The position numbers and the translations under genes are program-made. A stretch of DNA of 47,465 bases from G963674665 sp964609625. GTDB lineage: Bacteria > Desulfobacterota > Desulfovibrionia > Desulfovibrionales > Desulfovibrionaceae. Below, one piece after another: positions 41,461 to 47,465 of the stretch (position 1 is its first letter; the number at the start of each line of letters is the position of its first letter). The notes under the pieces are model-generated. The model saw only the letters and a program-made list of their open reading frames with translations. It had not been told where the DNA came from and did no database searches. The DNA lies in contig CAZSRS010000034.1 in the NCBI GenBank assembly GCA_964609625.1, positions 1-47,465 of the forward strand. Direction: 5' to 3'.

Positions 41461-43911
41461 TCACCCTTGCCTGCTCCCCGGCTGCGTCACGTTGTCGAGG
41501 ATGAAGCGCAGTTCCGCCATATCCACGGGCTTGGACACGTACTCGTCCATCCCCGCGGCCAGGAACTTCTCCCTGTCTCCGACCATGGCATGGGCGGTCA
41601 TGGCGATGATGGGGATGTTCCGGGCGCTTCCTCCCTGACCGGACCTGATGCGCCGGGTGGCCGTGACACCGTCCATGACAGGCATCTGAACGTCCATCAG
41701 GATGCAGTCGAAGCTCTCCCTGCTCACGGCTTCCAGAGCCTCTTCCCCGTTGTCGGCGCAGACCACCGTGGCACCCTCCTTTTCCAGCATCCAACGCGCC
41801 ATGCTCTGGTTGATGGGATCGTCCTCCACCACCAGTATCTTCAATCGCAGCGGCGTGAGCTGCCCTTCATGAGACCTGGAGCCCGCGTGACGTGGCGTGG
41901 CGTCGACCTTTTCAACCTCCCGCGCCGGCACCCCCACGACGATCTCGAAATACACGGTGGTGCCCTGCCCCACCGCGCTTTCCAGACGCACGTCGCCGCC
42001 CATGAGTTCGACCAGGCGCTTGACGATGGAAAGTCCCAGCCCCGTGCCTCTGTCCTTCCCGGTATACGAACCGTCAACCTGCATGAATGGCTGGAACAGG
42101 TCGGTCATGCGCTCCGCGGGGATGCCCATGCCGGTGTCGGCGATCGCTATATGGAGTTTCAGCCTGTCCTGCCCCACTGTCTCGCCGGCCGTGATCGTGA
42201 GGCCGACCTCGCCGCTTTCGGTGAACTTCACGGCATTGCCGATGAGGTTGTACAGCACCTGCCGGATGCGGCTCGCGTCACCCACGATGGTTGATGGCAC
42301 CGTCGGCGTGATGTCGATGTTCAGCCGGATTTCCTTCCGCGCGAGCTGATCCTTGAAGATGCCTTGCATGGAGTGGCAGAGTTCGGACAGGTCAAAGGCG
42401 CTTTCCTTGATATCCAGTTTCCCGGCCTCCACCTTCGAATAATCGAGAATGTCGTTGAGCAGGTTCAGGAGATTTCTGGCCGAGTTCATGGCGATGTGGA
42501 CGTATTCGCCCTGCTCGGTATCGAGGATGGTCGTCTGCAACAGCTGGAGCATTCCCAGGACCCCGTTCATCGGCGTCCTGATTTCATGACTCATGGTGGC
42601 CAGAAATGCGGACTTGGCCTGGTTCGCCGCCTCGGCCTTGGCCTCGGAGCGTTTGCTTTCCGCCTCGCTCCGCGCGAGATTCTCCATGGTGATGGTATTG
42701 CGCAACGCGATGGCCGCAAGGTCGCCGAACGCCATGGCCGTGTCCTTGTCCGCCTGGGTGAAGCCGCCTGGCTTGTTCGCAATGCCCATGATGCCCATGG
42801 TCCTGCCACCCAGAACCAGAGGGGCGAACATCACGTTGTCGAGCCTGACATGCCCCTTGGGCATGTACCGCATCCACTCGCTGTGCGAGAAATCGTTGTC
42901 CAGGGCAGGCTTGTTCGTTTCATAGGACACAGCCCGCAATCCCCGGATGGGCATGGGCAGGTTGGGGTCCACAGTGCAGGGGCGGCCGCCGGACTCCAGA
43001 AACAGGACCTCGTTCTCCTGTCCGTCCACGGACAACAGGGCCACGTATCCGGCAGTGGCGCCGATGAGTCGTGCGCACGAATCGAAGATATGCCGCGCCG
43101 CGGTTAGAAAATCCTCGACTTCAAGCACCGCCTTGGAGGCCGCGAGCAGTGCGTTGAGCTCATCGGTCTTGCTTCTCGATTCCTCCAAAGCGGCACAAAT
43201 ACGGATTTCATTGACCTTGCGCTCTTGGATGAAACGCTCCTGCTGGACGTTCTGATAGGCAATGGACGAGAGCTGATTGGCAAGGGTGAACAGGACCCGC
43301 GCCACCTGCTCGAAGCGATCGCGGGACATGGCCGGTACTTCGCGGAAGGCCTCGACCACGGCTTCCTCGTCGGCCTCGATCTCCCTGGCGTAGCCGCGCA
43401 TCTGTTCCTCGGTCTGGGTGGTGTCGCGCACCTGGCCGATGAGCCAGTTGGCGATGTGGCGACCGCCGACCGAGATGCCCGCCCCCGCGTCCCAAAGTCC
43501 GCCGCTCATGCAACGCTGGACCGTGGGGCCTGCCTTGGAAAACCGTCCGATGGCCGCGTCGGATTTGTAGCAATTGGCAAGGCCTTTCGCTGTCTTCCGG
43601 ATTATCTCGCTGCACAGACGACAAAAATTGCTGGGAGCGGTGATGGGGGTGCCGTCCGGATTGGTGATGATGGAGGCCACCCCTGTGGCCTGGGCAAACT
43701 CGTCCTGCAGGCGCTGGATGTCTTCCAAAGTGAACAGATCCTGGAAGCGGATGTCCTCCCGCTCCAGGGGCGGTGTCCCCATTGCACCGCGCCTGTCTGG
43801 ATCTTCCGTACCGGCCACGGATGCTTGCACCGCCTCGAGCGCCGCGACCCGTGCGCGTGCCTCCTGCAACTCGGCAATGAGCTGGGCTCTGTTTTTCGCG
43901 GAATCCAGCAT
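41461..43911 (-). CDS. Hybrid histidine kinase with PocR and GAF sensor domains
   Basis: The protein is about 816 residues. The chosen start is ATG 43911 (MLDSAKNRAQLIAEL) with GGGGAG upstream; the frame stays open to 44115 but that stretch lacks coding character. A short coiled coil (residues 1-30) is followed by a PocR domain (about 60-230; FQDLFTLEDIQRLQDEFAQA and NFCRLCSEI, with several cysteines), a GAF domain (about 300-450), HisKA with the phospho-acceptor His in MSHEIRTPMNGVLGML, HATPase (ADTGMGIP, DRGTGLGLSIV) and a C-terminal receiver (ILVVEDDPINQ, CILMDVQMPVMDG). There are no membrane helices, so it is cytosolic. PocR domains are thought to bind small hydrocarbon derivatives. No separate response regulator is adjacent. 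Confidence 0.9.
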   Translation of the reverse strand: MLDSAKNRAQLIAELQEARARVAALEAVQASVAGTEDPDRRGAMGTPPLEREDIRFQDLFTLEDIQRLQDEFAQATGVASIITNPDGTPITAPSNFCRLCSEIIRKTAKGLANCYKSDAAIGRFSKAGPTVQRCMSGGLWDAGAGISVGGRHIANWLIGQVRDTTQTEEQMRGYAREIEADEEAVVEAFREVPAMSRDRFEQVARVLFTLANQLSSIAYQNVQQERFIQERKVNEIRICAALEESRSKTDELNALLAASKAVLEVEDFLTAARHIFDSCARLIGATAGYVALLSVDGQENEVLFLESGGRPCTVDPNLPMPIRGLRAVSYETNKPALDNDFSHSEWMRYMPKGHVRLDNVMFAPLVLGGRTMGIMGIANKPGGFTQADKDTAMAFGDLAAIALRNTITMENLARSEAESKRSEAKAEAANQAKSAFLATMSHEIRTPMNGVLGMLQLLQTTILDTEQGEYVHIAMNSARNLLNLLNDILDYSKVEAGKLDIKESAFDLSELCHSMQGIFKDQLARKEIRLNIDITPTVPSTIVGDASRIRQVLYNLIGNAVKFTESGEVGLTITAGETVGQDRLKLHIAIADTGMGIPAERMTDLFQPFMQVDGSYTGKDRGTGLGLSIVKRLVELMGGDVRLESAVGQGTTVYFEIVVGVPAREVEKVDATPRHAGSRSHEGQLTPLRLKILVVEDDPINQSMARWMLEKEGATVVCADNGEEALEAVSRESFDCILMDVQMPVMDGVTATRRIRSGQGGSARNIPIIAMTAHAMVGDREKFLAAGMDEYVSKPVDMAELRFILDNVTQPGSRQG

Positions 43912-44344
43912 GGCGACTCCCCAGGAACTTCTGTAGAACGATTCACTACTCACCGACAAAGATGGTATTGTAGTATGCGACAAAGCCGGGACGGAATCAA
44001 TGGAAGATTGCAGTTTGCCGGCCTTCGGTCTGAACCGGCACCAAGGCCGCAATGGCCTTGCCTGGATTGGGATAGGATTATCTTGAATGCCGAAGTGGAG
44101 GTGCTCCTCCGCCACCAGCTGTGTTCAATGAGCAGATGACTTGAGGCCTTGAACGCATCTTCCATAGTGATGAGAGGGCGAGAGCAGATGCAACTTCCTG
44201 ATAGCAGTTGTAGGCATTCGGCTTTCTGTCCTCCAGTGACAACAAGCCGATTCCACTTGCCGTGCCGAGGGGTCCAATCGAGAAACATGGCTGCCACTGC
44301 TCGAATGCCTGATCCAGAGCACCTTTCAATGCCTCTTGCCAATT
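43912..44344. other. 433-base gap between two hybrid kinase genes, no gene recognised
   Basis: Short open frames exist on both strands, but none has a good ribosome-binding site, a recognisable domain or the strong third-position GC bias of the neighbours. The composition is less GC-rich than flanking genes. It may hold the promoter of the PocR kinase near 43912-44000 and decayed sequence beyond; no transposase trace was recognised. Confidence 0.5.
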
Positions 44345-46630
44345 TCACCCCTGCGTTTCCGTCATGCACTCTTCGAGGGCCCTGAGCAGCGCATCCATCT
44401 CCATTGGCTTGGCAATATATCCGTTCATGCCCGCCCCCAGAAATTTCTCGCGGTCCCCTGCCATGGCGTAGGCCGTCATGGCGACGATCGGGGTGTCGGC
44501 CTTGTCCTCGCCCGCCTCTCCGGACCTGATGCGCCTGGTGGCCTCCATGCCGTCCATGATGGGCATCTGGATGTCCATGAGCACCACGTCATACGCGCCC
44601 TTCCGGAGAGCCTCCAGGGCCTGTTGTCCGTCCTCCGCCACATGCACGGTACAGCCGATCATTTTCAGCTGTTTGACAACGACCATGGCGCTCAGGGAAT
44701 CGTCCTCGGCGAGGAGAACCATGCGCGGCCTCTCGAACGCGGCGCTCGCGACCGCGGTCGGCGGCTCCGGCGCGATGCGACCTTCCACACGGGCGAAGGG
44801 GAGGCAGACATAAAAGGTGGAACCGACGTTTTCCTCGCTCTCCACGCAGAGTTCCCCGTCCATGAGCCGTACCAGGCTCCTGACGATGGAAAGCCCAAGC
44901 CCGGCACCCTGGAACCGACGGGCGTAGCTACCTTCGACCTGGGTGAAGGGTTCGAAGAGATCGCCGAGCTTGTCTTCGGGGATACCGATGCCGGTATCGC
45001 TGACAGAGAAGAGAATTCTCTGTTCACCGCTGTGTCGGCCCCGCATGGGATGGACCGCGACGGCAACCACTCCGGAGGTGGTGAACTTCAGCGCGTTCCC
45101 CACGAGATTGTTGAGAATCTGCTGCAGCCTGCCGGCGTCGCCCAGCAGCGTTTCAGGGACATCCTCGCCTATGGTGAGGGTCAGCTTCAGGCTTTTTTGT
45201 TGGGCAGCGAAGGCAAAAAGCTGTTGCACCACGACAATCGTGGCGACCACGTCAAAGGGGGCTTGCCTGATCTCCATCGCCCCAGCCTCGATGCGCGACA
45301 GGTCCAGGATGTCGCTGATCAGCTGCACCAGTCGCCGGCAGGACTGGATGGACATCTCGGCGTACTCGGCCTGATCCGATCTGAGACCAGTGGTCTGCAG
45401 CAGTTGCAACATGCCCATTATGCCGTTGATGGGCGTGCGCATCTCGTGACTCATGTTCGCCAGGAACGTGCTCTTGGCCTTGTTCGCCGCCTCGGCCTCG
45501 TTCCTGGAGCGCCACAAACGCTCCTCCATCTCCGTACGGATACGGCTGTCCCGCTCCAACGAGGAGGCCATGGCGTTCAGGGAGGACTCCAGTTGGCCGA
45601 GTGAGCCGCCGGCCTTGGTCAGATCCGCGCGTGCGGTCATGTCCCCCTCGCCCAGCCTGCGGGCCAGGGAGACCAGCCGGTTCAGCCTGTCCACGATACC
45701 GAACTTCCCCACGTACCAGGCGAAAAACGAGGACAGGAGGATGGAGAAGGCCAGCCACCACAGATAGCGCAAGGTTACAGCGTCGGCCTTGGCCACCACC
45801 ACTTCCCGTGGGATGCCTACAAATATGTTCAGGTATGGGGTCTGACCAGGCCCGGAGGATAAACGTCGGACCGCGAAGACCCGCACAACCCCATCGGAGC
45901 CGACGGTGGTGAACAGCCCTTCGCGCTCGATGGTCAGCAGATGTTCCCACGCGCCGGGAGCGATTCGCCCCCCCACCGGATTGGTGTCCCTTTCCGGGTA
46001 GTGGTACAGGCGGATTCCTTTGTGGTCCGCCAGACCCACGAATGATCCGGGCGGAAGCTCGGCCTGCTCGAATATCCGCGAGTAATCCTGAAGGCGGAGC
46101 GAAGCCAGAACAACGCCGATGGTCTCGTTCCGGTCGTTCTTCACGGGCAAGGCTACCGGCAGTATCGGGATCTTGCTGACCTTGCCGATGGCGTATTCCC
46201 CCACCGAGAAATCGCCTGTGGCGAGTGCGCCGATGATTTCCTTGCGCTCGGCCAAGTTCTGCCTCGTGAATTCCAGTGCCGAGGCCAAGGCCTCGCCGTC
46301 CGGAGCGATGAGCGCGAAGTTCACGTAAATGGGATTGGCATTGAGATAGTGCCGGAAAAGCGCGTTGCAGGCCTCGATATCCAGATCCTGGACCAGGGGC
46401 GTGGCGGCCAGGTTCGCCAGCACCTCCTGGATGCGGCGAATCTCGTTCTCCTGGGTGAAGGCGAAGTACTCCGCCAACCGCATGGTGGTGCCTCTGGCAT
46501 GTTCCATTTCGTCCTGGCGGCGTTCCACCCCTGACACCAAAATGATGGTAAATACGGGCAGAACGCCCAGGAGCACCACGAGAACCAGGTTGAACCGCAG
46601 CGAACTCGGGAGTAAACGCTTCACCCTCAT
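44345..46630 (-). CDS. Membrane hybrid histidine kinase with dCache-type sensor
   Basis: The protein is 761 residues. The chosen start is ATG 46630 (MRVKRLLPSSLRFNLVLVVLL) preceded by AGGAGAGGG; an earlier start would add 12 residues. It has a membrane helix near residues 14-34, an extracytoplasmic dCache-like sensor to about residue 285 (YVNFALIAPDGEALAS, GDFSVGEYAIGKVSKIPILP), a second helix (LWWLAFSILLSSFFAWYVG), a HAMP domain, HisKA with the phospho-acceptor His in MSHEMRTPINGIMGML, HATPase (DTGIGIP, GAGLGLSIV) and a receiver (VLLAEDDSLSAMVVV, VVLMDIQMPIMDG). The catalytic and receiver parts closely resemble those of the adjacent PocR kinase, suggesting duplication with a swapped sensor. 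Its target is unknown. Confidence 0.9.
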   Translation of the reverse strand: MRVKRLLPSSLRFNLVLVVLLGVLPVFTIILVSGVERRQDEMEHARGTTMRLAEYFAFTQENEIRRIQEVLANLAATPLVQDLDIEACNALFRHYLNANPIYVNFALIAPDGEALASALEFTRQNLAERKEIIGALATGDFSVGEYAIGKVSKIPILPVALPVKNDRNETIGVVLASLRLQDYSRIFEQAELPPGSFVGLADHKGIRLYHYPERDTNPVGGRIAPGAWEHLLTIEREGLFTTVGSDGVVRVFAVRRLSSGPGQTPYLNIFVGIPREVVVAKADAVTLRYLWWLAFSILLSSFFAWYVGKFGIVDRLNRLVSLARRLGEGDMTARADLTKAGGSLGQLESSLNAMASSLERDSRIRTEMEERLWRSRNEAEAANKAKSTFLANMSHEMRTPINGIMGMLQLLQTTGLRSDQAEYAEMSIQSCRRLVQLISDILDLSRIEAGAMEIRQAPFDVVATIVVVQQLFAFAAQQKSLKLTLTIGEDVPETLLGDAGRLQQILNNLVGNALKFTTSGVVAVAVHPMRGRHSGEQRILFSVSDTGIGIPEDKLGDLFEPFTQVEGSYARRFQGAGLGLSIVRSLVRLMDGELCVESEENVGSTFYVCLPFARVEGRIAPEPPTAVASAAFERPRMVLLAEDDSLSAMVVVKQLKMIGCTVHVAEDGQQALEALRKGAYDVVLMDIQMPIMDGMEATRRIRSGEAGEDKADTPIVAMTAYAMAGDREKFLGAGMNGYIAKPMEMDALLRALEECMTETQG

Positions 46631-46697
46631 CCCTCTCCTGGAATCAGGCCCTGACGAGAACTCCATCCGTCGGATGATGCAACGGCCGTGTTCTCGT

Positions 46698-46718
46698 GGA
46701 AACCGTGTAAAGGTTTCC
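46698..46718. repeat. Inverted repeat GGAAACC-N7-GGTTTCC
   Basis: Perfect seven-base arms at 46698-46704 and 46712-46718 separated by seven bases, 68 bases upstream of the dCache kinase start. The size and symmetry fit an operator for a dimeric regulator; a leader hairpin is also possible. Confidence 0.45.
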
Positions 46719-46851
46719 CGCGGACTTCCCGTTCAGCGATGTCCTGGTCACCCGGTCCACTCGCAAGCTGTTTTCCGGTCTTGCGATGGTCGATGCGCAT
46801 CGCCCCCCCCTTGGCTGGCTGTTGAAGAACAGCCCGCGCGCGTCATGAAAA

Positions 46852-46873
46852 CGCGGCGACATGCCACGCCGCG
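46852..46873 (-). terminator. Possible intrinsic terminator (minus-strand sense)
   Basis: On the minus strand CGCGGCG, an eight-base loop and CGCCGCG are followed at once by TTTT (plus-strand AAAA at 46848-46851). The stem is seven perfect GC pairs, but the uridine run is short. It could end a transcript arriving from beyond 46900, ahead of the dCache kinase promoter. Confidence 0.35.
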
Positions 46874-46921
46874 AGCGAAGCTGGCGTAAGTCTTGCGAAA
46901 CAGCGTTTTCGTCAGACCGTT

Positions 46922-46950
46922 GCAATGGAAACACACTGTGTTTTCATTGC
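46922..46950. promoter_or_regulatory. 29-base dyad, candidate operator
   Basis: GCAATGGAAACACA (46922-46935), one central base, then TGTGTTTTCATTGC (46937-46950). The arms are complementary at 13 of 14 positions. No uridine run follows, so an operator is more likely than a terminator. Its target gene is unclear; the nearest known gene is the dCache kinase 290 bases away. Confidence 0.5.
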
Positions 46951-47183
46951 ACCTTGGTATGAAAACGTCAAGGAAGGACTTTCTATCTTTTGCTGCGTCC
47001 AACCTATCCAAATACTGCCGCCTCGCCCCCACGGCTCCCCTCGCGATTGTACGTGAGCTGGAACGTTTACATCACGGTCTTGTACCGACTATATCCCTCC
47101 CCTTCCTTCCGCGCAAGAGCAGTAGGCGAAAATACCGGATAGTCTGCCACGTTGCACCCCGCAATCAAGGAGAGACCACACTG

Positions 47184-47375
47184 ATGCCCCGGCAAAGATG
47201 GGATGGCATCAACGATCATGCCAGGGTGTTCGTCCGGATGTGCAGCAGGGCCGGGCAGGTGCGCGCGCCGGACGCGATTTCCACGCAATGCACGGTTCGC
47301 CAGGTGAGTCATGCGGGATTGCAACAGACTCTTTCCACATCCCCAATAAGAAGCTGTGGCGGTCACCATTCGTAA
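47184..47375 (+). CDS. Possible small hypothetical protein
   Basis: An open frame of 63 residues (MPRQRWDGINDHARVF...) with AAGGAG at 47167-47172, eleven bases before the ATG, which is longer than ideal. No domain is recognised, and codon third positions are not as GC-biased as in the neighbours. It may well not be expressed. Confidence 0.2.
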   Translation: MPRQRWDGINDHARVFVRMCSRAGQVRAPDAISTQCTVRQVSHAGLQQTLSTSPIRSCGGHHS

Positions 47376-47465
47376 GGCGTATACGAAAGCGTCTAGCGGT
47401 TGCCGCGCTGAACCCAGGTTCGACAGTGATAGGCACATTTTCGCCGTTTTTTGTGCATAACATCC

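Larger units (their letters stand above)
46631..47465. other. 835-base mostly non-coding end region with inverted repeats
   Basis: No gene is convincing in this region. It holds inverted repeats at 46698-46718, 46852-46873 and 46922-46950, and a six-base inverted pair TTCGTA/TACGAA at 47369-47387. One short open frame with a ribosome-binding-like site lies at 47184-47375. The region probably contains the promoter of the dCache kinase gene and possibly the start region of a gene beyond the window. Confidence 0.5.

Noticed and set aside
43912..44344. Remnant of a mobile element between the kinase genes
   Set aside because: The composition is different from the neighbours, but no transposase fragment, terminal inverted repeat or target duplication could be recognised.
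47340..47465. Possible tRNA because of GGTTCGA near 47430
   Set aside because: The bases around it do not form a T stem, and no acceptor or anticodon arm can be drawn.

Overview
The window is about 47.5 kb of GC-rich DNA. It most resembles a sulfate-reducing Desulfovibrio-like bacterium (Desulfovibrionales). The pointers are a full-length one-chain pyruvate:ferredoxin oxidoreductase, a long phosphotransacetylase paired with acetate kinase, a sigma-54 two-component pair flanking the organic-acid genes as in Desulfovibrio lactate-oxidation loci, multihaem cytochromes, and an energy-converting hydrogenase-related (Ehr) membrane complex. No tRNA, rRNA, CRISPR array or intact mobile element was seen.

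Layout. (1) 1-285: the end of an acyl-CoA dehydratase activase-type ATPase. (2) 364-4415: a small polysaccharide or surface-glycan group, with one glycosyltransferase on the minus strand and, divergently, an overlapping trio of glycosyltransferase, methyltransferase and GSCFA protein. (3) 4561-11843, minus strand: a six-gene membrane complex homologous to hydrogenase-4 and complex I whose large subunit lacks the nickel-iron cysteine motifs. (4) 12012-15385, minus strand: ackA and pta, overlapping by four bases, with a strong inverted repeat in the pta leader. (5) 15638-19690, minus strand: a sigma-54 response regulator and a hybrid sensor kinase. (6) 20260-41430, plus strand: a probable 21-kb operon running PFOR, a TRAP transporter, a decahaem/NarI-like membrane cytochrome, a D-lactate/glycolate-type flavin dehydrogenase, two CCG-domain iron-sulfur proteins flanking a lipoyl carrier protein, a lipoate ligase fused to DUF116, a LarA-type racemase, a geranylgeranyl-reductase-like flavoprotein, two radical SAM proteins and a chemoreceptor. 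(7) 41461-46630, minus strand: two hybrid histidine kinases. The last 835 bases hold several inverted repeats and no convincing gene.

How the genes fit together. The TRAP binding protein resembles those for 2-oxo and 2-hydroxy monocarboxylates, so the likely substrate is lactate. LarA would interconvert its enantiomers, the flavin dehydrogenase would oxidise D-lactate to pyruvate, PFOR would make acetyl-CoA and reduced ferredoxin, and Pta/AckA would make ATP and acetate. Ehr could couple ferredoxin-level electrons to ion transport. The unusual part is the dedicated lipoyl carrier, its own lipoate ligase, and a pair of radical SAM proteins plus flavoprotein matching the LipS1/LipS2/LipT route of lipoate assembly. 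I infer that a protein-bound lipoyl disulfide shuttles electrons between the dehydrogenase, the two CCG iron-sulfur proteins and the decahaem cytochrome. This parallels the lipoate-binding proteins of the sulfur-oxidising sHdr system, but here it sits in a lactate-oxidation context. That is the most interesting system in the window.
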